A DNA stretch of 64,000 nt from Clostridium algoriphilum. Lineage in GTDB: Bacteria > Bacillota > Clostridia > Clostridiales > Clostridiaceae. The stretch is taken from assembly GCF_020443705.1 (NCBI RefSeq), contig NZ_JAIZZK010000002.1:62001-126000 (forward strand). Reading direction: 5' to 3'. The notes under the pieces are model-generated. The model searched no databases and had not been told where the DNA came from. It worked only from the letters and a program-made list of their open reading frames with translations. Of this stretch, positions 16,480-26,735 are shown piece by piece (within the stretch, counting starts at the first letter, position 1; every line of letters starts with the position of its first letter). A program made the position numbers and the translations under genes.

Positions 16480-18261
16480 ATGACAGAAGACATTAAAAAC
16501 AAGCAAACAGCTGTTAATGTAAATGAAAAAGCAAACCTAATATGGAGCATTGCAGATATTATAGGACAAGGATTATATAAACCTCACGAATATGGGAAAG
16601 TTATACTTCCAATGACTGTAATAAAAAGATTTAATGATACTTTATTGCCATCAAAACAAGCTGTCTTAGATAAATATGAAGAGATTAAGAAATTTGAAGT
16701 AAAAGATGGTTTTCTTGAAAGTGCATCAGGTTATTCTTTTTACAATACTAGTCCTTTTACATTTGAAAATTTAATAGCTGATTCAGAACATATTGAAGTT
16801 AATTTTAGAACTTTCCTTGCAGGCTTTTCCGAGAATGTACAAGATGTTCTTGAAAATTTTGAATTTGAAAAAGAAATTACAAAGCTTGCAAACAACGGTA
16901 TGTTATTTCTTATCGTTCAGGAATTCAATAAAAAAAATGCTTATATGGGTGCTGATATTATCTCAAGTACTGATATGGGCTATATATTTGAAGAACTAGT
17001 TAGGCAATTTTCAGAGTCTTATAATGAGCAGGCAGGTTCACATTTTACAAGCAGAGATATTATTTACCTTATGACTGATTTACTTATTTCAGAAGAGAAG
17101 GATGCCCTTATTGAAGAAGGTGTTGTAAAAACTGTATACGACCAAACTATGGGAACAAGCCAGATGCTTGGTTGTATGGAAGAAAGATTAAAGTTATTAG
17201 ATGAAGAAGCTGAAATTACAACATTTGGTCAAGAATTAAATCCTGAAACCTTTGCAATTGCAAAGGCAGATATGATTATTAAAGGCGATAGCTCTGGTAA
17301 TATGAGGCAAGGAAATACCTTATCAGATGATAAGTTTAAAGATTTCACCTTTGATTATTGCATTAGTAATCCCCCATTTGGTATCGATTGGAAGGTTGAA
17401 AAAGCATCTGTTGAAGCAGAAGCTAAACTTGGTTATAATGGCAGATTTAGTGTTGGATTACCTAAGATAAGCGATGGACAGCAATTATTTGACCTTAATG
17501 GTCTTAAGAAGCTAAAAGATACAGGTAGAATGGCTATTGTTCATAATGGCTCATCTCTATTTAGTGGTGATGCTGGTTCTGGTTCAAGCGAAATCAGAAG
17601 ATATATTATTGAAAATGACTGGTTAGAAGCAATTATACAACTTAGCAATGATGCTTTTTACAATACTGGTATCACCACATATGTTTGGATTATGTCAAAA
17701 AATAAACCAGCTAACAGAGAAGGAAAAGTTCAATTAATTGATGCTTCAAAGATGTATGAAAAACGTAGAAAGGCAATTGGAAATAAGAGAAATGATATTA
17801 CAGAAGAATGCAGAGATATTATTGTAAAAGCTTATGGAGAATTCCAAAATAAAGTTTATACTCTTCGGGACAAGACCTGTGAATCTAAAATCTTTGACAA
17901 TGTAGAATTTGGTTTTAATAAAATAGTTATTGATAGTCCAATACTTGATGAAAATGATAAAGTAGTTAAGAATAAAAATAAACCAGTTATAGATACATCG
18001 AAGAGAGATACTGAAAATGTGCCAATTACAGAAGACATAGATAGCTATTTCAATAGAGAAGTATTGCCATATAATAAAGATGCTTGGATTGATAAGTCAA
18101 AAACAAAAGTTGGCTATGAAATTCCATTTACAAGATACTTTTACAAATACAAAGCACCTGAAAAAGCTGATGATATTGCAGAGAGAATCAGTAAAATTGA
18201 AACTAAATTAATGTTTTCCTTAAAGTCATTATTTGGTAAAAATGGTGAAAATAATGAGTAG
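16480..18261 (+). CDS. hsdM: Type I restriction-modification system methyltransferase subunit M
   Basis: A 593-residue N6-adenine methyltransferase subunit that with HsdS methylates the host recognition site and with HsdR forms the restriction complex. The N-terminal helical domain (about 15-160) is followed by GSHFTSRDIIYLMTDLL at 186-202 and the methyltransferase core. The catalytic motif IV NPPF is at 297-300 and GQELNPETFAIAKADMIIKG at 250-269. Motif I, usually close to DPTAGTGGML, reads DQTMGTSQML here (221-230), an unusual SAM-binding loop. The stop overlaps the start of hsdS (ATGAGTAG), so the two are translationally coupled. Confidence 0.95.
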   Translation: MTEDIKNKQTAVNVNEKANLIWSIADIIGQGLYKPHEYGKVILPMTVIKRFNDTLLPSKQAVLDKYEEIKKFEVKDGFLESASGYSFYNTSPFTFENLIADSEHIEVNFRTFLAGFSENVQDVLENFEFEKEITKLANNGMLFLIVQEFNKKNAYMGADIISSTDMGYIFEELVRQFSESYNEQAGSHFTSRDIIYLMTDLLISEEKDALIEEGVVKTVYDQTMGTSQMLGCMEERLKLLDEEAEITTFGQELNPETFAIAKADMIIKGDSSGNMRQGNTLSDDKFKDFTFDYCISNPPFGIDWKVEKASVEAEAKLGYNGRFSVGLPKISDGQQLFDLNGLKKLKDTGRMAIVHNGSSLFSGDAGSGSSEIRRYIIENDWLEAIIQLSNDAFYNTGITTYVWIMSKNKPANREGKVQLIDASKMYEKRRKAIGNKRNDITEECRDIIVKAYGEFQNKVYTLRDKTCESKIFDNVEFGFNKIVIDSPILDENDKVVKNKNKPVIDTSKRDTENVPITEDIDSYFNREVLPYNKDAWIDKSKTKVGYEIPFTRYFYKYKAPEKADDIAERISKIETKLMFSLKSLFGKNGENNE

Positions 18262-19561
18262 AGAAATGAAGGATAGCGCGATTAAGTGGATTGGGGAAAT
18301 CCCTGAAAACTGGGGAGTATCAAAACTTAAAACTATCGGTAATACAAAGTCTGGGTTAGCCAATAAAAAACCAGAAGATTTTGGACATGGTTATCCGTTT
18401 ATTAGTTATAAAAATGTATATTCCAATATTATAATAAATAAAAACTATCCTGATTTAGTTGAATCTACAGAAATAGATAGAACAAATTTTAATGTTCTTA
18501 AGGGTGATACATTTTTTACAGGTTCATCTGAAACAATTAAAGAATTAGGATTTGCTTCTATGTGTTTAGAAGATATTCCAAACGCAACCTATAATGGATT
18601 TTGTATTAGATTTAGACCAAATAGTTTTGAAAATTATAATCTAAATTTTATGAAGTATAATTTCAGAAGTGAAGCAACGAGGGGCTATTTAATTCAAAAT
18701 GATAATTCTATAACAAGAGCAAATCTGAGTCAAAAAGTGTTAAAGATAATGCCTGTAGTTATTCCATCTATAAAAGAACAACAAAAAATTGCAGAATACC
18801 TCGATAAAAAAGTAACTTTAATAGATAATATTATCACTAAAACAACTCTTTCTATTAAAGAGTATAAGAAATACAAACAATCAGTTATTACTGAAGCAGT
18901 AACAAAAGGATTAAATCCAAAAGCTGAAATGAAAGATAGCGGGATTAAATGGATAGGGGAAATTCCAAAAGAATGGAATATTAAAAGAATTAAACATTGT
19001 TGTAAGTTGAAAAATGGTACAACTCCGTCTACGTCACAAATAAAATATTTTAATGGTGATGTTAATTGGTTTACTCCATCAGATTTTAAATCTAGTTTTT
19101 TATTAAAACAACCCATAAAAACACTCTCTGAATTAGCAATTACAAATGGTATTATCTCTTTGTATCCTGAAAAATCTATTTTATTAATATGTATTGGGGG
19201 TACTGTTGGGAAAATTGGATATATAGATAAAAAAGGTTACAGTAATCAACAGATTACTGCTCTAATACCAAGAGATATTTATTATAAATACCTCTTGTAT
19301 TATTTGGTTTCCAAAACTGAATATATTAAAGATAATGCACTATATACAACATTGCCTATTATCAATATTTCATATTTAAAGGATATTCCAATTTTAGCTC
19401 CTTCAAAAACAGAACAAAAACAAATAGTGGATTACCTTGACCAAAAATGCTCCACAATAGACAACCTTATAACTCAAAAACAACAATTACTTAGAGAACT
19501 TGAAGCTTATAAAAAATCACTTATCTATGAATGTGTAACAGGTAAAAGGGAGTTGAGCTAA
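18254..19561 (+). CDS. hsdS: Type I restriction-modification specificity subunit S
   Basis: A 435-residue DNA-recognition subunit with two target-recognition domains in tandem. Each opens with the same phrase (MKDSAIKWIGEIPENW near residue 5, MKDSGIKWIGEIPKEW near residue 226). Each ends in a coiled-coil conserved region (KEQQKIAEYLDKKVTLIDNI, and TEQKQIVDYLDQKCSTIDNL). The two-domain form predicts a bipartite recognition site. The start at ATG 18,254 overlaps the hsdM stop and has GGTGA upstream; the TTG at 18,233 is less likely. The short direct repeats at the domain starts could allow domain exchange. It ends three bases before hsdR. Confidence 0.95.
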   Translation: MSREMKDSAIKWIGEIPENWGVSKLKTIGNTKSGLANKKPEDFGHGYPFISYKNVYSNIIINKNYPDLVESTEIDRTNFNVLKGDTFFTGSSETIKELGFASMCLEDIPNATYNGFCIRFRPNSFENYNLNFMKYNFRSEATRGYLIQNDNSITRANLSQKVLKIMPVVIPSIKEQQKIAEYLDKKVTLIDNIITKTTLSIKEYKKYKQSVITEAVTKGLNPKAEMKDSGIKWIGEIPKEWNIKRIKHCCKLKNGTTPSTSQIKYFNGDVNWFTPSDFKSSFLLKQPIKTLSELAITNGIISLYPEKSILLICIGGTVGKIGYIDKKGYSNQQITALIPRDIYYKYLLYYLVSKTEYIKDNALYTTLPIINISYLKDIPILAPSKTEQKQIVDYLDQKCSTIDNLITQKQQLLRELEAYKKSLIYECVTGKRELS

Positions 19562-19563
19562 TT

Positions 19564-22500
19564 TTGGAAGATAAAGAGAAACGCTTTGAAGCAGATATAG
19601 AAAACTACCTTCTCACAAAAGGTGGTTACGTAAAAGGTGATATGACTACTTATAATCGAGAAAAGGCTATGGATATATCAAAATTAGTTACTTTTATTAA
19701 AGCTACACAGCCAAAGCGATGGGAACGATATGAAAGAATATATAAAGGTGATGCTGAGAATAAACTTTATAAAAGGTTCAATGAAGCAGTAGAAATTCAT
19801 GGACTTATTTATGTGCTTAGAAATGGCATTAATGACAGAGGCGTTAAAATTAATATTGCTTATTTTAGACCTGAAACATCTCTAAATCCTGAGGTTGTTA
19901 AGTTATATGAAGAAAATATCCTTACTTGCACAAGACAGTTTTATTATTCAACTGAAAACAATAATTCTATCGATATGGTTTTATCATTAAACGGTATTCC
20001 TCTTGTTGCAATCGAGCTAAAGAATCAAATTACAGGTCAATCCGTTCAAAATGCAAAAACTCAATTTATGTATGATAGAAATCCAAAAGAATTGTGCTTG
20101 CAATTTAATAAAAGATTTCTGGTATATTTTGCGACAGATTTATACGAAATAGCAATGACCACTCAATTAAATGGTAAAAATACTTTCTTTTTACCATTTA
20201 ACCAAGGCTCTAATGGGTCAGGAAATGTTGGAGGAGTAGGTAATCCAGAAAATCCAAAAGGATATGCAACTTCTTACCTTTGGGAGTCTGTTTTAACTAA
20301 AGATGTATTTATGGATATTCTGCAAAGATATATTCATTTAAGTGTTGAGGAAACGAAAATAGTAAAAGATGGTAAGGAAGTAAAGAAAGTATCTAAGAAA
20401 ATTATATTCCCAAGATATCATCAGTTAGATGTAGTTACAAAACTACTTGCAGATGTGAAAATAAATGGTAGTGGCGATAACTACTTAATTCAGCACAGTG
20501 CAGGTTCGGGTAAAAGTAATTCAATTGCATGGCTATCCTATGGATTATCAAGTATACACAATAAAGATAATGAAAATATTTTTACGTCAGTTATTGTTGT
20601 TACTGATAGAAGAGTTCTTGATAGTCAATTACAAGATACAATCTCAGGATTCGACCATACAAAAGGTATTGTAGAAACAATAGGCGAGGGAAAGACCTCT
20701 AAAGACCTAAAAGATGCGATTAATGACGGAAAAAAAATTATTATCACTACGCTTCAAAAATTTCCTGTAATCTACCAAGATATTGATGACAATAAAGGAA
20801 GACATTTTGCTATTATTGTAGATGAAGCTCATTCAAGCCAAACTGGGAATAGTGCGAGAAAGTTAAAATCAGCTCTTTCAGATACCCATGAAGCTTTAAT
20901 AGAATACGCAGTTATCGAGGGTAAAGCCGAATCAGAAGTAATAGATGATGAAGACAAACTTGTAAATGAGCTACTAACACATGGAAAGCATAAGAATCTT
21001 TCGTTTTTCGCATTTACTGCGACACCAAAAGAAAAAACATTGGGAATGTTTGGCAAACAATATTCAGATGGTACTTTGCACCCATTTCATATTTATAGCA
21101 TGAAACAAGCGATTGAAGAAGGCTTTATCCTTGATGTATTAAAAAATTACATGACCTATAAAACTTGTTATAAAATTGCTAAGAATACATCCGACAATCC
21201 AGAAGTACCAACTTCTAAAGCAATAAAAACCGTTAGACGTTACGCGTCACTCCATCCACATAATTTACAACAAAAAACGGCTATTATTATTGAACAATTC
21301 AGGGATATAACTAGAAATAAAATTGGTGGTCGTGGCAAAGCAATGATAGTAACATCATCAAGGCTTCACGCAGTTCGTTATTACCACGAATTTAAACGAT
21401 ACATTGAGAAAAAAAGCTATACTAATTTAGATATTTTGATTGCTTTTTCAGGTGTAGTGAAAGATGACTCAAATGATTTTACAGAAGAAGCCATGAACAA
21501 GCGTAAGGATGGTTCTAAAATTAAAGAAAACCAATTAAAAGCAGATTTTCACACAGATGACTTTAGTATGTTAATCGTAGCTGAAAAATATCAAACAGGA
21601 TTCGATGAACCTTTACTACATTCAATGTTTATTGATAAGAAACTGAGTGGAGTTAAAGCAGTACAAACTCTTTCGCGATTAAATAGAATCTGTGAAGATA
21701 AAAAAGATACATTTATTCTTGATTTTGTTAATACAGCAGAAGAGATTCAAGAAGCATTTAAACCATATTATGAATCAACAATTCTGGAAGAAGAAATTAA
21801 TGTCAATCTTATTTATGACACGAAAATATTATTAAGACAGTTTAATCTTTATAATGGTGATGATATTGAGAAATTCATAAAAATTTATTATAAAAAGGGA
21901 AGTCAAAACAATACAGATTTAGGTAAAATGATAAGCCTTTTAAAGCCAGTCACAAATAGGTATTTGGAGCTTAGCGAAGAAAAAAGATTTGAATTCAAGA
22001 AAACTGTTCGCAACTTTAATAAATGGTATTCATACATTATTCAAATTGCAAGAATGTTTGATAAAGACCTGCATAAAGAATATATGTTTACGGCTTATCT
22101 TGAAAAATTACTTCCAAGAGCTACCGAAAGGGATATAGATTTAGAAGGTAAATTAAAGCTTGAATTTTACAATTTAATGGAAACTTTCAAAGGAGATATT
22201 ACACTAAATCCTACAATTGAGGATTCAATATTGGAGAATCCCCCAAAAATAGATGTAGGTGGCAAACCAGAAGATACAGATGTGCTCTTAGAAGAGATTA
22301 TTAACAAAATCAATGATAGATTTAAAGGTATTTTTAATGAGGGAGATAGAGTTATAGTGGAAACCATTTATAAAAAGTGCGTGAAAGGTAATAAAAAACT
22401 TAAACAATACGCTAAAAAGAATGATTCAGAAATATTTGAGCAAAGCATCTTTCCTGAAATCTTTAAAAAGGTTGCACAAGATTGCTATAGTGAGTCCGTG

Positions 22501-22605
22501 TCATCATTCTCTAAGTTATTCGAGGATAAGGCATTCTACAAATCGGTAATGGAAGAAATTGCTAAAGAAGCATATAAGGATTTGAGGAGTGGGAAAATAT
22601 CATAA
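19564..22605 (+). CDS. hsdR: Type I restriction-modification restriction subunit R
   Basis: A 1013-residue motor and nuclease subunit. The N-terminal nuclease has D137 and ELK at 151-153 (PD-(D/E)xK type, followed by GQSVQNAKTQF). The SF2 motor has Walker A AGSGKS at 313-318, DEAH at 420-423 and FTATP further on. A C-terminal helical region binds the methyltransferase. Full length and intact, so with hsdM and hsdS it should make a working type I system. The start is TTG 19,564, preceded by GGGAGTTGAG; no ATG is better placed. A terminator follows at 22,643. Confidence 0.95.
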   Translation: MEDKEKRFEADIENYLLTKGGYVKGDMTTYNREKAMDISKLVTFIKATQPKRWERYERIYKGDAENKLYKRFNEAVEIHGLIYVLRNGINDRGVKINIAYFRPETSLNPEVVKLYEENILTCTRQFYYSTENNNSIDMVLSLNGIPLVAIELKNQITGQSVQNAKTQFMYDRNPKELCLQFNKRFLVYFATDLYEIAMTTQLNGKNTFFLPFNQGSNGSGNVGGVGNPENPKGYATSYLWESVLTKDVFMDILQRYIHLSVEETKIVKDGKEVKKVSKKIIFPRYHQLDVVTKLLADVKINGSGDNYLIQHSAGSGKSNSIAWLSYGLSSIHNKDNENIFTSVIVVTDRRVLDSQLQDTISGFDHTKGIVETIGEGKTSKDLKDAINDGKKIIITTLQKFPVIYQDIDDNKGRHFAIIVDEAHSSQTGNSARKLKSALSDTHEALIEYAVIEGKAESEVIDDEDKLVNELLTHGKHKNLSFFAFTATPKEKTLGMFGKQYSDGTLHPFHIYSMKQAIEEGFILDVLKNYMTYKTCYKIAKNTSDNPEVPTSKAIKTVRRYASLHPHNLQQKTAIIIEQFRDITRNKIGGRGKAMIVTSSRLHAVRYYHEFKRYIEKKSYTNLDILIAFSGVVKDDSNDFTEEAMNKRKDGSKIKENQLKADFHTDDFSMLIVAEKYQTGFDEPLLHSMFIDKKLSGVKAVQTLSRLNRICEDKKDTFILDFVNTAEEIQEAFKPYYESTILEEEINVNLIYDTKILLRQFNLYNGDDIEKFIKIYYKKGSQNNTDLGKMISLLKPVTNRYLELSEEKRFEFKKTVRNFNKWYSYIIQIARMFDKDLHKEYMFTAYLEKLLPRATERDIDLEGKLKLEFYNLMETFKGDITLNPTIEDSILENPPKIDVGGKPEDTDVLLEEIINKINDRFKGIFNEGDRVIVETIYKKCVKGNKKLKQYAKKNDSEIFEQSIFPEIFKKVAQDCYSESVSSFSKLFEDKAFYKSVMEEIAKEAYKDLRSGKIS

Positions 22606-22642
22606 AAATATATCTGGGGGTACAGGAAAGTTAAAGAATGAG

Positions 22643-22670
22643 GAAGGTTTGAAATAGACCTTCTTTTTTT
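22643..22670 (+). terminator. Terminator of the hsd operon
   Basis: GAAGGT (22,643-22,648) pairs with ACCTTC (22,658-22,663), extended by a G-T and an A-T pair, followed by seven or more T. Confidence 0.85.
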
Positions 22671-23352
22671 ATGGTGAGTCTTATTTAGCATTAAACAAGG
22701 TTTTACAATGCGATTTGTTATTTAGAGATAATTATGGCACTCCTAGATTTAAACATAAAATACTCGGGTCTATATACTGGGGGCGTATCAAACAATTTTT
22801 GAACTCTTTGTACTTCTGAATTACCTTATAGTAGTTGAGAAAAGACAGAGCCTTCAAATATCAAAATTAGCAAGAAGGATAAAAAGCAGATTGATTGCTA
22901 TAACCATAGTATTAAGCCTTGATTATAGGGACATATAAATACACTTATATATGCTTTAGGGATGCTTAGAATGGCTCTTAGGAGGTTCAATATAATAGGA
23001 TAATCATATAAAATGTCATTATTAAAAAAAGTCTGTATTTTATGTGAAATAAATGAGGTAAAATTATAAGCAAGGAATAGGGTTCCTTTCGTTATTCAAA
23101 AATAAAATTGTAGATATATTTTAACTTATTTACAAGTGAGGCAATTAAAGGTAAAATTATGTAGAAACTAGTAAAATATGCTTCAAGGGAAGCATAGAAA
23201 AATTGTAACTATATTGCCGAAGAAATTAAAAACGCATTTTAAGATAAAGAAGCAGTTAAGATGTTGAGCATATAGAATTTTAAAAGGATTGAATGATAAG
23301 TGTACAAGCTTTTTCTAAATATAAGAATGGATAAATTTGGGGAGGAAGTTTA
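22671..23352. other. Intergenic, no gene seen
   Basis: AT-rich stretch without an open frame carrying a ribosome site until GGGGAGGAAG at about 23,339. No repeat from elsewhere in the window was recognised here. Confidence 0.5.
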
Positions 23353-24144
23353 ATGAAAAATATGAGTAAGATGAAAAAAGGAATAATCACAATGGCAGTA
23401 GTGGTAATAGTTGCAGTGGTAGGAATAGCAGGAGTTGTTATGAATCCAAATTATAAGTATAGAAAAGTAAATTCATTAGTCGCTGATGGAAAATTTGATG
23501 AAGCTGTGGCAGTTTGCGAAAAGTTAATAACTTCTGAAAACAAAGCTGAGGTACAAGCTAAGATAGCCAAGGTGAAAGTTTTAAAAGAATCTACATATTC
23601 CTTTAATATTGGAATGACAGAGTTTAATAGCGAAAGTTATAAAGATGCATATTATCAGTTTACTACTGTACCAAAGGAAGATACAAAAAATTATGATAAT
23701 GCATCAGATAAAATTAAGCAATGTATAGACCTAGAAAACAAACAAGCAATTGCACAAGCTGAATTATCTGTTTCTAAACTAGATTATCAAGGTGCATTGT
23801 ATGATATTGAGCCAGCTTTAGATATAGACAAAGACAATAAACAATTGCTTGATTTGAAGGGGAAATATATTAAATTAAATGAAGAATCAAAAGCAAAAGC
23901 GTCTGAAGAGTTTAAAACGCAGTTATTTAATGAAAATGGTATATTAACACCTAAACAAGAGGAAGCAAAATCAAAGGGTGCAACAGTTGGAATGACAAAA
24001 CAAGAATGCCTAGATTCAAGTTGGGGAAACCCCGAAGATATAAATAAGACAACTACAGCTAGTGGAGTTAGTGAACAGTGGGTTTATAGTAGTAACCGTT
24101 ATTTGTATTTTGAAGATGGAATTTTAACAACAATACAAGATTAA
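23353..24144 (+). CDS. Membrane-anchored TPR-like protein with a C-terminal GMT..SEQWVY domain
   Basis: A 263-residue protein. After a short basic start a membrane helix covers about 11-30 (GIITMAVVVIVAVVGIAGVV). Residues 35-190 are helical repeats of TPR type (KVNSLVADGKFDEAVAVCEK, LSVSKLDYQGALYDIEPAL). The last 55 residues form a compact domain (GMTKQECLDSSWGNPEDINK..SEQWVYSSNRYLYFEDGIL), reminiscent of SmpA/OmlA-like folds that assist envelope assembly. It would sit outside the cell, anchored in the membrane. It is the only intact member; four decayed C-terminal copies lie elsewhere in the window. Function unknown. Ribosome site GGGGAGG. Confidence 0.75.
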   Translation: MKNMSKMKKGIITMAVVVIVAVVGIAGVVMNPNYKYRKVNSLVADGKFDEAVAVCEKLITSENKAEVQAKIAKVKVLKESTYSFNIGMTEFNSESYKDAYYQFTTVPKEDTKNYDNASDKIKQCIDLENKQAIAQAELSVSKLDYQGALYDIEPALDIDKDNKQLLDLKGKYIKLNEESKAKASEEFKTQLFNENGILTPKQEEAKSKGATVGMTKQECLDSSWGNPEDINKTTTASGVSEQWVYSSNRYLYFEDGILTTIQD

Positions 24145-24368
24145 TAATAGGGTTAGTGAGGTTAAATAATATATGGAATAACTCCAATAATATTAGAAAG
24201 TGTAAAAGGCTTTAGAATAGATAATCCTATACTACATTGATAAAAGCAAATAAAATATAAGTTTTATTTTATTTTCATAAGGTAGAGGAAATGGGTATAT
24301 AATCAGTATATATATTTAGTATGTAGTCGTAGATTAGTGCGAAATAAAATTCGGGAGATTTGAATGTT

Positions 24369-24731
24369 ATGAAAGAAAAAATAAATTTATATGTTGATGA
24401 TTTACGTGATTGTCCAGAGGGGTTTGTAATAGCAAGAACAGTAGAACAGGCGAAATATTATCTTGAAAATTTTAAAATTGAGATTCTTTCACTTGACCAC
24501 GACTTAGGGATTGATGAACAAGGAAAACTAATACCTACGGGATACGATTTAGTCAAATATATTTGTGAAAAAGGGTTAAGAGCCGAGCGTATATATTTAC
24601 ATACTGATAATTCTGTAGGTAGAGAAAATATGTATCATACTCTATTGGGTGCGCAAAAAAGGGGTTTTATAGATGATGACATTAAAATTTATTACTATCC
24701 AATAACTCAAAACAAATATTCTGGAAAATAA
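24369..24731 (+). CDS. Stand-alone cyclic-phosphate-processing receiver domain protein (cREC)
   Basis: A 120-residue single-domain protein that fits the cyclic-phosphate-processing receiver family. Acidic DD at 10-11 (LYVDDLRDCPEG), SLDHDLG at 41-47, TGYD at 57-60, HTDN at 78-81 in place of the usual HSxN, and GRENM at 84-88. This family was proposed from genomic context to act on RNA or nucleotide cyclic-phosphate ends in repair or conflict systems. The start at ATG 24,369 is preferred over TTG 24,360 because GGGAGAT at 24,353 is too close to the TTG. It lies between an envelope gene and a KAP NTPase gene on the same strand. Confidence 0.75.
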   Translation: MKEKINLYVDDLRDCPEGFVIARTVEQAKYYLENFKIEILSLDHDLGIDEQGKLIPTGYDLVKYICEKGLRAERIYLHTDNSVGRENMYHTLLGAQKRGFIDDDIKIYYYPITQNKYSGK

Positions 24732-25101
24732 GCAATATTATAAGCTAATAGATGGGAAAACAGCTATAGTAGTAGGTAGTTGATTGAGAATGAACCCATA
24801 GATGAGGATATGTAAGGCTTTTATTTTGGGTATGAAGTAATCATAAATTAACTTAGGGATAACATGAAAAATTATCAGTTTTATGCTTAAACTGACGAGA
24901 AAATAAATACAGAATGGATATATAAAGGCATTTGGAAGCAAAATTTTTTAATTAGTACAATATATAATGCATAATTACGAGCGTATATCTCAAAAAGAAT
25001 ATAAGAAAGACTAGTTAACTAAAAGAACTAATCGACTTTGATGACAAGTTATTTAGTTGGTTAGTAAATTAATTCTTATTTAAATTGGTGGGGGGATAAA
25101 A
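24732..25101. other. Intergenic, no gene seen
   Basis: No open frame with a ribosome site. The stretch ends in GGGGGGAT (about 25,090) before the GTG start of the KAP NTPase gene. Confidence 0.5.
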
Positions 25102-26499
25102 GTGAAATTACATAAAACTATAGAAATACCAGAGGATAATCCTTTTCAGAATGATAAATTTCACAGAAAAGATTTCATTAATAATTTGATGTCAGTATTA
25201 AGTACGTATGATTCAGGTTTAGTTTTATCAATTGATTCATCTTGGGGTACAGGCAAAACAACTTTTGTTAAAATGTGGGAAACTTATCTTAATGATAATG
25301 TAGATTTTAAACCAATATACTTTAATGCATGGGAAAATGATGATAGTTTAGACCCTTTAGTACCTTTAATCAGTTTAATGTCAGATGAATTGTCTAATGA
25401 AAACGGAATCAAAATTAAGGATAGACAGCTATATAAAATAGGTGCTAAAATAATAAGAAAAGGTATCCCTTATCTTATTAAAATGGCTTCACATGGTATT
25501 TTAGAAGTGCCTGAAATTAGCTTAGGTAGTGATACTGAGAAAGAAATAGAAGAGTATACAAGCAAAATAGGGGAAACAATATTTGATGATTATAAGGAAA
25601 AAAGCAGTTTAAAAAGACAGTTCAAGAATGCTCTTATAGAATATCAAGAGAGTATAAATAAAAAAGTTGTAATTTTTATTGATGAGTTAGACAGATGCAG
25701 ACCTTTATATGCAATAGAAACATTGGAAAGAATAAAGCATTTTTTTGATTTGGATAACTTTATTTTTATTTTATCTATGGATAAAACTCAATTGTCACAT
25801 TCTGTATCTACAATATATGGAAATGGAATGGATAGTATTGGATATTTAAGACGGTTTATAGATTTAGAATTTACACTGCCAGAACCAAATCGGAATGTTT
25901 ATTTTGATTACCTAATATCACAATATGGTTTGACTTTTATTAATATTGATTATTTTTGGGGAGTATTAAAGGAGATATCTGTAAAATCAAAAATATCATT
26001 GAGAGATATAGATAAACTTTTTATTAATCTTAATATTCTGATTCCTACAATAGATATTTTTAATAAAGAGAGTAACTACAAATTTATATGTAAAATGGTA
26101 ATTAGTAACATTTATGTCTATCTTATAATATTAAAAATAAAAAATCCAAATGATTATCAAAATATAATCGATAAGAAGTATACTGTTAAGGAAATTGAAA
26201 GGCTCGGTAAGCTTATAGCTATCGATGATATACAACCTAAATTGCAATCTATTGATAATGGTATTATGCGTAAAGTATTGTCGGAGTCAATTTCAAAATT
26301 TTTATTAGTTAATTTGTGGAATTTAGATGATACTGAGTCATATTTTAAAGAAATTAATGAAAATCGTGAAACATATTTGATTGTAATTGGAGATAGTTCT
26401 AAAAGTCATGATAGAGTTAACATTGCCGATATGTGGAATCGAGATAACCCTTGTCCTATTATAAAAAATATGATGTTTACTAATAATATGAAAATATAG
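25102..26499 (+). CDS. KAP-family P-loop NTPase
   Basis: A 465-residue STAND-related NTPase of the KAP family. Walker A is SIDSSWGTGKTT at 43-54, the family phrase YFNAWEND follows at 73-80, and Walker B is VVIFIDELDRC at 189-199, with FILSMDKTQL after it. The insert between Walker A and B (about 105-165), which in many KAP proteins holds membrane helices, has none that is clear here, so the protein may be soluble or peripheral. The start is GTG 25,102 behind GGGGGGAT. KAP NTPases occur in phage-defence islands, and this one sits between a cREC gene and an HNH nuclease gene. A defence role is inference from context. Confidence 0.85.
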   Translation: MKLHKTIEIPEDNPFQNDKFHRKDFINNLMSVLSTYDSGLVLSIDSSWGTGKTTFVKMWETYLNDNVDFKPIYFNAWENDDSLDPLVPLISLMSDELSNENGIKIKDRQLYKIGAKIIRKGIPYLIKMASHGILEVPEISLGSDTEKEIEEYTSKIGETIFDDYKEKSSLKRQFKNALIEYQESINKKVVIFIDELDRCRPLYAIETLERIKHFFDLDNFIFILSMDKTQLSHSVSTIYGNGMDSIGYLRRFIDLEFTLPEPNRNVYFDYLISQYGLTFINIDYFWGVLKEISVKSKISLRDIDKLFINLNILIPTIDIFNKESNYKFICKMVISNIYVYLIILKIKNPNDYQNIIDKKYTVKEIERLGKLIAIDDIQPKLQSIDNGIMRKVLSESISKFLLVNLWNLDDTESYFKEINENRETYLIVIGDSSKSHDRVNIADMWNRDNPCPIIKNMMFTNNMKI

Positions 26500-26735
26500 C
26501 GTAAATTGAGAACATCAATGAATGTTACAGAGAAAATCAAAAATGGTATTTCAAAGATTAGAATGGGTGAAGGCTTTAATATTGTTAAATTCTTAAAATA
26601 AATATTGATGAAGTGGAGAACAACTATTTTTCAGAAGAATAAGTAAACCAGCCTATATACTCATTGATAGGCTAGAAGAAAGAGATGATATAAAAATTTT
26701 ATTCTTGTGAAGTATTATTGAGGGGGACAATTAAG

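Noticed and set aside
26519-26602. 27-codon frame after the KAP gene (MNVTEKIKNGISKIRMGEGF..)
   Set aside because: It reads protein-like but has no ribosome site; it may be the trace of a lost gene.
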